A stretch of DNA of 64,000 bases from Kribbella pratensis (GTDB taxonomy: Bacteria > Actinomycetota > Actinomycetes > Propionibacteriales > Kribbellaceae): contig NZ_SODU01000004.1 of the NCBI RefSeq assembly GCF_004366075.1, positions 1 to 64,000 of the forward strand, given 5' to 3'. A program made the translations under genes and the position numbers. The first letter of the stretch is position 1, and each line of letters starts with the position of its first letter. Below, in pieces: positions 25,621 to 34,449 of the stretch. Below the pieces are notes generated by a model that did not search any database, was not told where the DNA came from, and saw only the letters and a program-made list of their open reading frames with translations.

Positions 25621-27006
25621 TCAGGCGGCGGACTCCCTGGGTGTCTGCCACTCGGCGGGGCCGTCGGACCCGGCCTCGTACTCCTCCAGCGGTACCTCAT
25701 CGGTGTGCCAGGCGTCGATCACCGGCTCCAGGATCTCCCAGCAGCGCTCGGCGACGTCACCGCGCACCGAGAGCAGCGGGTCGCCGCGCAGGATGCCGTT
25801 CAGCACCTCGCCGTACGGGAGCACCGCCGACGACGGCAGCGTCGCGTCCAGGAAGACCTGACCCATCGTGTACGGGCCGTCGACGCCGAGCGCCGGGACG
25901 GACAGCGACAGCTCCCCCGGGTTCAGACCGATCCGCAGGGTCTCGCCGTCGCGCCCGCCGTGCAGGCCCGACGGCAGGTGCCGCAGCGGCTTGAACTTGA
26001 TCACGATCTCCTTGCGCGCGGCGCCGAGCGCCTTGCCCGATCGCAGCGTGAACGGGACACCGGCCCAGCGGTTCGTGCCCACCTCGACCGTCACCTCGGC
26101 CAGCGTCTCGGTCTCGCGGGCCGGGTCCACGCCCGCTTCACCGGCGTACGGCGGAACCACGCGACCGTTCGCGATACCCGCGGTGTACCGGGCTCGCCGG
26201 CTCGCCTCGATCGCGGAGCCGCGATACAGGTGCGTACTGCGCAGGGCACGAGCCATCTCGCTGCGGACCTCGACCGCGTCCATCGTGGCCGGGGCGTCCA
26301 TCGCGAGCAGGGCGAGGACGAGCAGCAGGTGGCTCTGGATCATGTCCACCAGCGCGCCCGCGTTGTCGTAGTACTGCGCGCGACCCTCCAGGCCGAGTGT
26401 CTCGTCGTACACGATCTCGACACTCTCGATGTGCTCGGCGTTCCAGACCGGCTCGAACAGCCGGTTGGCGAACCGGAGGCCGATCAGGTTCAGGACCGCG
26501 GTGCGGCCGAGGAAGTGGTCGACGCGGTGCACGTTCTCCTCGGGCACGAGCGAGCCGACCAGCTTGTTCAGCGCGGCCGCGGACGCGGCGTCGGTGCCGA
26601 ACGGCTTCTCGAACGCCAGCTCGGTGCCCTCGGGGAGCTCGATCCGCTGGAGCGTCTCGACGATCGAGGTCGTCACGGCCGGCGGCAGCGAGAAGTACAG
26701 CACGGGCGCCGGACCGGCGAGCTCGAGGAGCGCGCGGAGGTGCGCCGGGTCCGTCGGGTTACCGGCGACGTACTGCGTGGTTGCCAGGGTCTCCGCCGCA
26801 ACCGGACCGATCTCCCCTTGGGACTCGAACGCTGTCCGGACGCGATCCGTCCACTCGTCCGCCGCCAGCGGCGAGCGGCCGGTGCCGATGATCCGCACGG
26901 CGGTGGCGCGCGGGCCGGCGAGCAGACTGCCCAGGCCGGGTAGCAGCAACCGGGAGCTCAGGTCGCCGCTGGCGCCGAAGATGACGACGGTACGTTGAGT
27001 CAACAC
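25621..27006 (-). CDS. zwf: Glucose-6-phosphate dehydrogenase, divergent active site
   Basis: The 461-residue protein has the NADP loop VVIFGASGDLSSRLLLP (from about residue 7), the conserved EKPFG (about 135) and the substrate signature region as RVDHFLGRTAV (about 158). The family consensus is RIDHYLGK; here the lysine is Arg and the following Glu is Thr, while the catalytic Asp-His is kept. No opcA, gnd or tal neighbour is present. GTG 27006 (VLTQRTVVIFG) is chosen over the longer frame. It may be a second, specialised G6PD isozyme or act on a related sugar phosphate. Confidence 0.85.
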   Translation of the reverse strand: MLTQRTVVIFGASGDLSSRLLLPGLGSLLAGPRATAVRIIGTGRSPLAADEWTDRVRTAFESQGEIGPVAAETLATTQYVAGNPTDPAHLRALLELAGPAPVLYFSLPPAVTTSIVETLQRIELPEGTELAFEKPFGTDAASAAALNKLVGSLVPEENVHRVDHFLGRTAVLNLIGLRFANRLFEPVWNAEHIESVEIVYDETLGLEGRAQYYDNAGALVDMIQSHLLLVLALLAMDAPATMDAVEVRSEMARALRSTHLYRGSAIEASRRARYTAGIANGRVVPPYAGEAGVDPARETETLAEVTVEVGTNRWAGVPFTLRSGKALGAARKEIVIKFKPLRHLPSGLHGGRDGETLRIGLNPGELSLSVPALGVDGPYTMGQVFLDATLPSSAVLPYGEVLNGILRGDPLLSVRGDVAERCWEILEPVIDAWHTDEVPLEEYEAGSDGPAEWQTPRESAA

Positions 27007-27043
27007 GGTCAAACTCAACCACGTGAGCGGCAACCGCATTCCC

Positions 27044-28315
27044 CTACCCGACGGTTGTCTCGAGGGATGGGTACGGCGTGTCCGGCAGGCCGAGGTTGCG
27101 CCAGACGAAACGCGGGACCCGGCCCAGGAAGCCGCGCAGGTACGCCGAGCAGAACGCGATCGCGGGCTGGCTGTGCTCCCCCGGCGTGAACCAGACCCAG
27201 TCCTCCACGATCCGGAACGGCGCGCCCGGTGCCGCCATCAGGTACTCCATCTGGCGCGGATGAATCACGTCGTAGGCGAACTTGGTGTCCGCCGCGGTGA
27301 CCGCGAACCGATCGTTGAACGCCGCGCTCTCGAAGCTGATGCCGTTGCGGAAGAGGCCCTTCGGACCGACGCTGAGCTGGGGCATGCGGACCGGCAACTG
27401 GAAGCCGAGAATCGGCTCGGAGTGGCTTTCGACCACGGTCCGGGTCTGCGAGTTGCCGTTGCTGTCCGTGTAGGTCTCGGTGCGCGAGGTCTTCCAGTGG
27501 TGCTTGAACGCGACGAACGGCGGGCCGTCACCATCCCGCCCGCGGATCACCTCGTCGGTGCGGTGACCGTAACCGCCGCGGTTGACCGGCGTGTACTGCA
27601 ACAGGCTGTCGTCGACGCCGATCCAGTACCAGTCCGGGTGGTGGTAGAACCGCAGCCGCGGCTCCGGCTCCGGCTGGATCCAGTGGTCGAGCGGCGTTGC
27701 GTCGATCGCCGCCGCGATCGCATCGAGCTGCTCGAGCCACGGGCCGAGCTGATCGAGGTCCTTGCGCGGTGGATTCAGTGCGACGACCTGGTCGCCGTCG
27801 ACGCCGAGGTTCACGCCCGGCTGGCCGGTCGCCAGCGCGCTCAGCTGCACGCACAGCTCCGGGGTCATCACCTCCTGCGCGAAAGCCGGGTCCATCGCGC
27901 CGACCTGCCATCCCGGCCCGAGCTGCGGCGGGGCGACGACGCCCTGCGCGAGAACGCCGTACCGGGGTGCGGTCCGGCCGCCCGTGATCCACAGCTCGGG
28001 CAGCCGCCGCGACAACGTCACCATGCCGACCCAGCCCGACCAGTACGCCGACTTGTACTCGATCACCTGGAACGTGCGCCCGGTCGCCGTCCGCCCGGTG
28101 ATCTGGTCATCGGGTTTGCGCACGAACCCGAGCCCGAACGGCGGATTGCTCAGCCGGGCCACCGCGTCGAACGTCGGGCTGTTGACGAAGCTCCAGCCAC
28201 GCTCCCGGATCGATCCGATGTACCGCTGCCGGCGGACGAGCGCGACGATCCCCCACACGATCGCAGCCACGGCCAGCAGCAGCGCGAGCACCATGAAAAC
28301 GATCAAACTGCTCAC
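27044..28315 (-). CDS. Membrane-anchored protein with two repeated domains
   Basis: The 423-residue protein has one N-terminal transmembrane helix (IVFMVLALLLAVAAIVWGIV, residues 5-24) followed by two similar halves. Each half has a beta-rich F/Y pattern, a Pro-x-Leu strand (RLPELWITGG near residue 102, RMPQLSVGPKG near 297) and a segment with DPAFAQEVMTPEL or FNDRFAVTAADTKFAYDVIHP. They resemble DUF3137-type regions; I cannot name the family confidently. It lies 38 bases upstream of zwf on the same strand. Confidence 0.7.
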   Translation of the reverse strand: MSSLIVFMVLALLLAVAAIVWGIVALVRRQRYIGSIRERGWSFVNSPTFDAVARLSNPPFGLGFVRKPDDQITGRTATGRTFQVIEYKSAYWSGWVGMVTLSRRLPELWITGGRTAPRYGVLAQGVVAPPQLGPGWQVGAMDPAFAQEVMTPELCVQLSALATGQPGVNLGVDGDQVVALNPPRKDLDQLGPWLEQLDAIAAAIDATPLDHWIQPEPEPRLRFYHHPDWYWIGVDDSLLQYTPVNRGGYGHRTDEVIRGRDGDGPPFVAFKHHWKTSRTETYTDSNGNSQTRTVVESHSEPILGFQLPVRMPQLSVGPKGLFRNGISFESAAFNDRFAVTAADTKFAYDVIHPRQMEYLMAAPGAPFRIVEDWVWFTPGEHSQPAIAFCSAYLRGFLGRVPRFVWRNLGLPDTPYPSLETTVG

Positions 28316-28369
28316 GTAGGCCTCCCCGATCCGGCTGCTTGCACACCGGACGATAGCGCCGGGACAGGA

Positions 28370-30409
28370 TCAGGTGAGGGCAGCCGGCAGCGGTTCGGCG
28401 TGGACGATCTGCAGGCGGCTGACCGCTCGCGTGAGGACGACGTACAAGCGGTGCAGGCCACGGGGCTCGGCGGCGACGATGTGCGCCGGCTCGGCGACCA
28501 CGACCGCGTCGAACTCCAGGCCCTTGGCCAGCGTGGCCGGCACGCACACCAGGCGCACGGTGTCGATCTCGTCCTCGGTCTCGCCGATCAGGGCCACTTC
28601 GAGTCCGGCCGCCGCGATCGCGTCCCGCAGTGCCACGACCTGGTCGTCCGCCGCGATCAGTGCCACCGAACCCTCGCCCGCGAGCGCCGCACGACATTCG
28701 GCCACCACCTGGTCCGCGAACGTGGACGCGTCGGCCGGCACGATGCTCAGCGCGTCGGCGACCGTTCGTACGCCGCTCGGTGTGCCGAGCGTCGGCGCGA
28801 TCTCGGGCAGCAGCTTCGCCGCGAAGTTGATGATCTGGGCCGGCACCCGGAACCCGCGGTCGAGCTCGGCCACAACGCCGTCGCCCTTGTCCAGATGACC
28901 GAGCACACGGTCCCAGGGACCGGCGGCCCACGGCGTCGTCGCCTGCGCGAGATCACCGAGCACTGTGGCCGATCCTGTGCGGCAGCGCCGGCCGAGCGCC
29001 CGCAACTGCATCGCCGACAGGTCCTGCGCCTCGTCGAGGACGAGGTGCCCTAGCGAGCCGGTACGCCGCTCGATCAGGTCCTCGAGCTCGTCGAGCAGGA
29101 CGGTGTCCGCGAACGACCACTTCGCCGACTTCCACGAGCGCGCCGGCTTCGGCCACAGCAACGCCGTACGCTCCTCGGCTGTCAGGTCGGTGGCCGCGGC
29201 GGCCAGGAAGTCCGCGTCCGAGAAGAGCCGGTGCAGGACCTGCTCGGGGAAGACCCGCGGCCAGACCGAGTCGAGGACGTCCTTCACCGGCTTCGAGCGC
29301 GCGACCGCGTTCTGCACGCGGTCGTCCGGCGATTCGGCGCGCTCCTCCATCCGGACCAGCACGACGTGCGCGATCCGCTGCGCGAGCGCGTTCCGCCCAG
29401 GCGCGTACCGGGTCGACTCGCGCAGGTCCGACACGATGTCGACGACTTCGTAGTCGTGCACTCGGTAGCGCCGAGACCCCTTGCTGTAAAGGACTCCCTC
29501 GGTCGGCGTACCGACGTACGACCACAGCGCACGGCGCAGTACGTCGGCCATCCGCGCGTCGCCTTTCAACCGCGCCGCCTCCGTGGCGTCGGTGGCCGCG
29601 GTGGGGCGGGTGAGCAGCTCGTCGATCGTGATCTGCCGGACGTCGACCTCGCCCAGCGCGGGCAGGACCTTGCGGATGTACGAGAGGAACGACCGGTTCG
29701 GGCCGACGATCACGACACCGCCGCGGCCGAGTCGTTCGCGTTCGGTGTAGAGCAGGTAGGCGACGCGGTGCAGACCAACCGCCGTCTTACCTGTGCCGGG
29801 TGCGCCCTGCACGCAGACACTCGGATGCAGGGGCGCGCGGACCAGGTCGTCCTGCTCGGGCTGGATCGTGGCCACGATGTCGCGCATCGGGCCGGTGCGC
29901 GGGCGTTCGATCTCGGACCGCAGGAACTTGTCCGCCTGACCAGAATCAACACCGCCCTCGACGCCGCCGATCAACGGCTCGTCCTCGAACCCGGTCAGGT
30001 CGGCGTGATCGGAGAAGCCGTACCGCCGTCGCATCACCACCCGCCGCCGGTCGCTGGCGGTCGCGCGGTAGAACGGCACCGACACCGGCGCGCGCCAGTC
30101 GATCACCAGCGGGACGCCGGAGCCGTCGTGGACATGCCGGCGGCCGATGTAGATCTGGTCCAGGTCCTCGATCGTGCCGTGCTCATAGTCGAGCCTGCCG
30201 AAGAACAGTGGTACGTCGGGCAGGTCGAGGAGCGCGTGGGTGCGCATCTCCTTGGCCCGCTGGTTGGCCTCGTTGGTGAAGCGTTCGTCGTTGTCCTCGC
30301 CGCCGATGACCTGGACGTCGCGGTCCACGACCTCGGCGTACATCTTGCTGAGTGCGGTGCGGGCGGTGGCGAGAAAGGCGCGTTCGGACGCCAATTCAGG
30401 TTCGACCAT
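28370..30409 (-). CDS. helR: RNA polymerase recycling motor ATPase HelR/HelD-like
   Basis: The 679-residue UvrD-type helicase-like protein has Walker A APGTGKTAVGLHRVAYLL near residue 201, Walker B LVLDEAQDLSAMQLRALGRR and the late motif YVVLTRAVSRLQIVHA. The N-terminus is the coiled-coil arm (ASERAFLATARTALSKMYAE) of HelD/HelR, which removes stalled or rifamycin-bound RNA polymerase from DNA. Actinomycete HelR can give rifamycin tolerance. ATG 30409 is taken as start; the frame upstream has no ribosome site. I do not see the known rifamycin-associated inverted repeat in the gap upstream, though a TCGAATCG/CGATTCGA pair lies at 30421-30473. Confidence 0.87.
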   Translation of the reverse strand: MVEPELASERAFLATARTALSKMYAEVVDRDVQVIGGEDNDERFTNEANQRAKEMRTHALLDLPDVPLFFGRLDYEHGTIEDLDQIYIGRRHVHDGSGVPLVIDWRAPVSVPFYRATASDRRRVVMRRRYGFSDHADLTGFEDEPLIGGVEGGVDSGQADKFLRSEIERPRTGPMRDIVATIQPEQDDLVRAPLHPSVCVQGAPGTGKTAVGLHRVAYLLYTERERLGRGGVVIVGPNRSFLSYIRKVLPALGEVDVRQITIDELLTRPTAATDATEAARLKGDARMADVLRRALWSYVGTPTEGVLYSKGSRRYRVHDYEVVDIVSDLRESTRYAPGRNALAQRIAHVVLVRMEERAESPDDRVQNAVARSKPVKDVLDSVWPRVFPEQVLHRLFSDADFLAAAATDLTAEERTALLWPKPARSWKSAKWSFADTVLLDELEDLIERRTGSLGHLVLDEAQDLSAMQLRALGRRCRTGSATVLGDLAQATTPWAAGPWDRVLGHLDKGDGVVAELDRGFRVPAQIINFAAKLLPEIAPTLGTPSGVRTVADALSIVPADASTFADQVVAECRAALAGEGSVALIAADDQVVALRDAIAAAGLEVALIGETEDEIDTVRLVCVPATLAKGLEFDAVVVAEPAHIVAAEPRGLHRLYVVLTRAVSRLQIVHAEPLPAALT

Positions 30410-30510
30410 CGGTGAGAGCCTCGAATCGTGAGCTGGGTCCCGCCCCGGAGCAGATCCATCCGGTTCGATTCGATCCCGAAAAGACAGACCGGCGACGCTA
30501 CCACCGAGGC

Positions 30511-30526
30511 CGGTGGCCTGCCACCG
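30511..30526 (-). terminator. Hairpin after the YezG-like gene
   Basis: CGGTGG (30511-30516), loop CCTG, CCACCG (30521-30526) sits three bases beyond the stop of the immunity gene and before helR. It may terminate the toxin/immunity message. Confidence 0.5.
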
Positions 30527-30528
30527 AT

Positions 30529-30921
30529 TTATCTGAGCCAGTCGGGCGTGTGCTCGGCGTCCCGGGGGAACGCGGCCAGATCGGCCGGGTAGATCGCCCG
30601 GTCGACAGCAATCGACCACGCCGGTTCGTGGTCGTAGTCGAAGTCGGTCGCGAAGTGCCCGGTCGAGGTCACCGTGACCTTCGCGGTGAGCCAGGTGCCC
30701 TTGCCCGGCTGGTACATCGACCGCCGCAGCTCCTCGAAGTGATCCTCGAGACCTTCGGGCAACGGGTCCAGCTGGGTCTCCCCCGACGGCAGCACCACGT
30801 CCGCATCCAGTTCGGCGTACGACGTCGTTGCCCGGTAGACCGCGCTGACCTCACGCCACCCGGCGGGCAGATCCGCGACCAGGGCGCGGGCGATCGTGTC
30901 GATGATGCCGATCTCGCTCAT
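30529..30921 (-). CDS. YezG-type immunity/antitoxin-like protein
   Basis: The 130-residue acidic protein (MSEIGIIDTIARALVADLPAG) resembles the YezG/DUF600 immunity family, particularly GTWLTAKVTVTSTGHFATDF and DYDHEPAW, where YezG has a similar PW...FKVNFDY pattern. YezG neutralises YeeF nuclease toxins in Bacillus. It lies directly downstream of an endonuclease-toxin gene, with the toxin-then-immunity order seen in that system. Sequence support is fair; the gene order strengthens it. Confidence 0.65.
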   Translation of the reverse strand: MSEIGIIDTIARALVADLPAGWREVSAVYRATTSYAELDADVVLPSGETQLDPLPEGLEDHFEELRRSMYQPGKGTWLTAKVTVTSTGHFATDFDYDHEPAWSIAVDRAIYPADLAAFPRDAEHTPDWLR

Positions 30922-30961
30922 GCCTCCGCCTCGCTGCGCTCGTCTCCGGCATGAGCGAGAT
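30911..30961. repeat. 14-bp perfect inverted repeat over the immunity-gene start
   Basis: ATCTCGCTCATGCC (30911-30924) and GGCATGAGCGAGAT (30948-30961) are exact reverse complements separated by 23 bases. The left arm contains the start codon and first codons of the YezG-like gene. The spacer carries CTCGCTGCGCTC, a sequence that recurs at 30983-30994. It could fold over the ribosome site or mark a duplicated fragment. Confidence 0.7.
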
Positions 30962-30997
30962 GCTCGGCTCTACCCATTGTTCGCTCGCTGCGCTCCC

Positions 30998-31657
30998 TCA
31001 TGCACGCTCCCGGGACGACACCGGCTTGGTCTCTCTGAAGATACGCCGGGGTGAGTGCTTGCCGTCGTGCCGGTCCACGACGGTGCGGGAGGACGGCCGG
31101 TCCGTCGTACTGTTCGCGTGGCGGACGTCGATAGCGGCGTGCACCTGGATGCCGGAGGCGCGCATCGCCTGCCAGGTCTGCTCCATCGCGCGCCAGTTGT
31201 TGCTTCCGGCGCGCGCCCGGTTCTGCTCCTGCGACTGCGCGGTGAGGTTGATCGACTCCCCCGGACCGTCGAACACCGTCGCGAACAGGTGACCGCCGTC
31301 GTCGGTGCGTTGGCGATCGGGCTCGCCGGCCTCCCGTTGCGCGGACACGTTGCGCCGCTCGTCGTTCTGGTCGGCCGGCAGCCAGCCCAGCCAGCCCTCG
31401 GCATGGGTGACCCGCCCGGCCTTGTCGGTCGTGTACAGGTACCGGTCGTCGACGACGTACACGGCCGACGGCTCGGGGTTCATCAGGTCGGTGTTCCAGT
31501 GGCCGACCCGCCCGGACTGTTCCTTGTGCACCGGCAGCCCGGCGTACTTCTCCGGCACCACCGGTACGTCGCCCGGGCCGTAACCGACGGCGCGGACGTC
31601 GGCCGGATCGGCGGATTGCTCGATCCGGGCCGACGCCCGCGACGGTAGTTCAGGCAT
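30998..31657 (-). CDS. DNA/RNA non-specific endonuclease toxin (YeeF-type C-terminus)
   Basis: The 219-residue protein ends in an EndoU-unrelated, ββα-metal type nuclease module: DGGHLFATVFDGPGESINLT (about residues 122-141) followed by AQSQEQNR and the Trp-rich helix NNWRAMEQTWQAM. The DGGHL...N pattern is that of the Endonuclea_NS_2 family found at the C-terminus of YeeF-like toxins. Here the long trafficking part is missing: the protein begins MPELPSRASARIEQSADPAD and has no signal peptide. It is paired with a YezG-like gene 76 bases downstream. Family call is good; cytoplasmic versus exported action is unknown. Confidence 0.75.
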   Translation of the reverse strand: MPELPSRASARIEQSADPADVRAVGYGPGDVPVVPEKYAGLPVHKEQSGRVGHWNTDLMNPEPSAVYVVDDRYLYTTDKAGRVTHAEGWLGWLPADQNDERRNVSAQREAGEPDRQRTDDGGHLFATVFDGPGESINLTAQSQEQNRARAGSNNWRAMEQTWQAMRASGIQVHAAIDVRHANSTTDRPSSRTVVDRHDGKHSPRRIFRETKPVSSRERA

Positions 31658-31682
31658 ACGTTCTTTCTACCGGCTGAAGGTG

Positions 31683-34424
31683 TCAGCCGTCGTTCTCGGC
31701 GGCGGGGATGACCGCACCCGGAACGTTCTGCGGCGCCACGATCTTGTCCTCACCGGGGTACGGCAGGGACCAGTTGTGCGCCTCGTACCAGTTGTAGTGG
31801 TTCATCTGGGCCGGGTTCGCGAAGTCGGCCCGGGCGTTCGGGCCGGTGGTCCGCTGCTGGTCCTTCCACGCCGACCACTGCGCCGCCATCGACTCCATGC
31901 CGGCCGGGACGGTCACCGCCGGCGCAGCCGCGACGGCCGGGTTCTGCGCCGCCGGCACGTCCAGACCGCAGGGCGGCGGGGTCTTCAGGCCGTCGGTCAG
32001 CGCGACCCGGTTCGGGAGCACGGTGAACGGCGTGTAGTCCGGCTTGCTGGTGAACGCGCCGAACATCGGGGTGGCCGCGGTGTCCTTCTGGTTCATCGGC
32101 TTCATCCCGAGGATCTGCTCGATCGTCCGGAGCAGCGTGATCTGCGTGTAGTAGTGGCTGTCCACGGCACCGTGCTGCGCGTACGGGCTGATGATCTGGA
32201 TCGGCGCCCGGTGACCGTCGACGTGGTCGAGACCCGCCTGCGAGTCGTCCTCGACGACGAAGATCGCCGAGTCCTTCCAGTACTTGCTGTGCGTGATCTG
32301 GTCGACGATCCGGCCGGTGGCCAGATCGTTGTCGGCAACCTGCGCCGGACCGTTGGCCGGACCGCCGGTGTGGTCGTTGGACAGCCAGAACATGTTCAGG
32401 TTCGCCGGGCCGTTCTTCAGGAAGTCCTTGCGCCAGATCTCGGTCTTGTAGATGTCCGGGACGCTGGTGTCGAACTGCGGGAAGCCCTGCACCGACACGT
32501 CGTTCAGGGACGGGATCGCCGACCCGATCTTGATCGGATACTTGGTGTCCGCCCCGGTCGCGATGATGTTCTTCGTGTCGCAGTAGTAGTTCTGCCAGGT
32601 GCCGTCGGCCGGCTTCTGCTCGATCGACAGGAACTCGCCGAAGTTCTTCACCGACTTGCCGGCCGCCTGGACACCGGTCCAGAGGAAGCCGCTCTTCTGG
32701 TGGCCGAGGGCATCGTTCTCGGTGTCGTAGCTGCGCAGGTACTCACCGGCGGACGACTCGGTGTACTCCGGGTTGTCGGCCTGCATCAGCCAGTTGTGGC
32801 CCTCGGCGGAGTTCGTGCCGATGTCGTAGGTGTTGTCGTACAGCCCGAACTGCTTGGCCAGCGCGTGCTGGTTCGGCGTGACGTTCTCGCCGTACTGCGC
32901 CAGCGCCGGATCGCCGTTGCCCTCCGGGATGTCGCCGTACACCTGGTCGTAGGTCCGGTTCTCCTTGACGATCAGGAACACGTGCTTGATCGTCGAAGGG
33001 TCGCCGAGCTTCGCGGGGACCGGCACCGGCTGACGCCGACCCTGGTCCGTGGCGACCTGGGCCGAGCCTTTCGTCCAGCCGTTCTGGTCGAAGACGGTCT
33101 GCGTGTACTTCTTGATCGCGTGGTCGTCCGGCAGCTGGAACTTGGTCAGGCTCGACGTGGTGTCGTGCGTGCTGTGCCCGGCGGCCGTCGTCGTGCGGCG
33201 GGCGTCGATGCCTCGGGTGTTCGACACCACGATGTCCTTGCCGACCTGCGCGAGCTCGGCCGGGAAGTAGTCGGTCGGCAGCAGGCCGACGTAGCTGACC
33301 GGCTCGAGCGGGTTGCGGTACTTGTAGACCGCGATCGCGTTCGCGCGACCGAGCGACACCAGCAGGTGGCCGTCGTCGGTCAGTGTGACACCGTCCGGCT
33401 CGTAGCCGACCGACGCTTCGGGCCACGGCTGCGTGGCGATCGTCTGGACGACCTTGTCACGGTTGGTGTCGATGACGGACACGTTGTTCGTGGCCGTGTT
33501 GGTGACGAAGACGGCGCCGTTCTTCGCGTACAGCGCGGTCGGGTGCAGCCCGACGTCGATGCCGGCGACAGCGGCGCCCGGGTTCTTCAGGTCGATCACG
33601 CTGACCGTACCGGTCGTGGTGATCGCGTTCTGGTTCGCGACGACGTCGGTGCCGTACGAGTTGATCGTGGTGTCGCCGGGCTTCGCGGTCCGGCCACCCT
33701 CGTTGCTCACGTACAGCTTGTCGCCGACCATGACCAGGTCGCGCGGCGCGTTGCCGGTCGCCCAGCTCTGCTTGATCGCGCCGGTCGCGGTGTCGATCGC
33801 GACGACCTTGTTCTGGCCGTTCACCGCGGAGTACACCGTCGAGCTGTCCGCCGAGAACACCGCCTCGGAGGCCAGCGCGCGCTTCGTCCCGTCAGCCGGG
33901 ATCGCCACGAACGTCGGGTTCGCCAGCGAGCCGTCTGCATTTACGGTGAACTTCCGGTAGCCGTCGGCCTGCCCGAGCCAGACCTGCGAGCCGTCCGGCG
34001 AGTACGTCGGACCCTCCTGGCCGACGTCGTTGCCGGGGATCTTGAGATCCGCCGCGGCGTTGTTGCCGATGTACTGCTGGACCTTCCAGTTCTTCAGGTC
34101 GATGATCGCGAGCGCCATCCCGCCGTCGGTCACCGAGGCGGCCATGTGACTGCCGTCCGGGCTGACCGAGGACGACATGATCTTGCCCTTCTGGAGGACG
34201 AGACGGTCGCCGATCGGCTTGATGTACTGGTCGGCCGAGACGACCTGACCCTTGTCGGTCACCTGCCCGACCTGGTCGTGGCCGAAGCCGGTCGTCGAGG
34301 CGACCGCGGTGCCGGCCAGGGCCACCGCGACGGCGGTAGCGCCCGCTGTGACCAGTGGTACTCTGCGCCGGAGGGGACTTGGCGAGCCCTCTTCGTCACG
34401 CCTGCGGCGGCGTGTTACCTGCAT
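31683..34424 (-). CDS. YncE-type beta-propeller fused to a phosphoesterase
   Basis: The 913-residue secreted protein has an N-terminal hydrophobic anchor (RRRVPLVTAGATAVAVALAGTA, about 19-40), a seven-bladed YncE/YVTN propeller (about 60-410) with repeats such as VSVIDLKNPG and VSVIDTNRDKVV, and an alkaline-phosphatase-superfamily phosphoesterase (about 470-800) starting KHVFLIVKENRTYDQVYGDI, with later DHTGGP and EDDSQAGLDHVDGHR regions. It probably cleaves phosphoesters outside the cell. It follows an ABC permease by 25 bases, the third gene of an operon. Confidence 0.9.
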   Translation of the reverse strand: MQVTRRRRRDEEGSPSPLRRRVPLVTAGATAVAVALAGTAVASTTGFGHDQVGQVTDKGQVVSADQYIKPIGDRLVLQKGKIMSSSVSPDGSHMAASVTDGGMALAIIDLKNWKVQQYIGNNAAADLKIPGNDVGQEGPTYSPDGSQVWLGQADGYRKFTVNADGSLANPTFVAIPADGTKRALASEAVFSADSSTVYSAVNGQNKVVAIDTATGAIKQSWATGNAPRDLVMVGDKLYVSNEGGRTAKPGDTTINSYGTDVVANQNAITTTGTVSVIDLKNPGAAVAGIDVGLHPTALYAKNGAVFVTNTATNNVSVIDTNRDKVVQTIATQPWPEASVGYEPDGVTLTDDGHLLVSLGRANAIAVYKYRNPLEPVSYVGLLPTDYFPAELAQVGKDIVVSNTRGIDARRTTTAAGHSTHDTTSSLTKFQLPDDHAIKKYTQTVFDQNGWTKGSAQVATDQGRRQPVPVPAKLGDPSTIKHVFLIVKENRTYDQVYGDIPEGNGDPALAQYGENVTPNQHALAKQFGLYDNTYDIGTNSAEGHNWLMQADNPEYTESSAGEYLRSYDTENDALGHQKSGFLWTGVQAAGKSVKNFGEFLSIEQKPADGTWQNYYCDTKNIIATGADTKYPIKIGSAIPSLNDVSVQGFPQFDTSVPDIYKTEIWRKDFLKNGPANLNMFWLSNDHTGGPANGPAQVADNDLATGRIVDQITHSKYWKDSAIFVVEDDSQAGLDHVDGHRAPIQIISPYAQHGAVDSHYYTQITLLRTIEQILGMKPMNQKDTAATPMFGAFTSKPDYTPFTVLPNRVALTDGLKTPPPCGLDVPAAQNPAVAAAPAVTVPAGMESMAAQWSAWKDQQRTTGPNARADFANPAQMNHYNWYEAHNWSLPYPGEDKIVAPQNVPGAVIPAAENDG

Positions 34425-34449
34425 GGGAGTTGTCCCTTCGGGTTGGGCT

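Noticed and set aside
30410..30528. Rifamycin-associated element upstream of helR
   Set aside because: No long inverted repeat of that type could be found by eye; only a spaced 8-bp pair is present.
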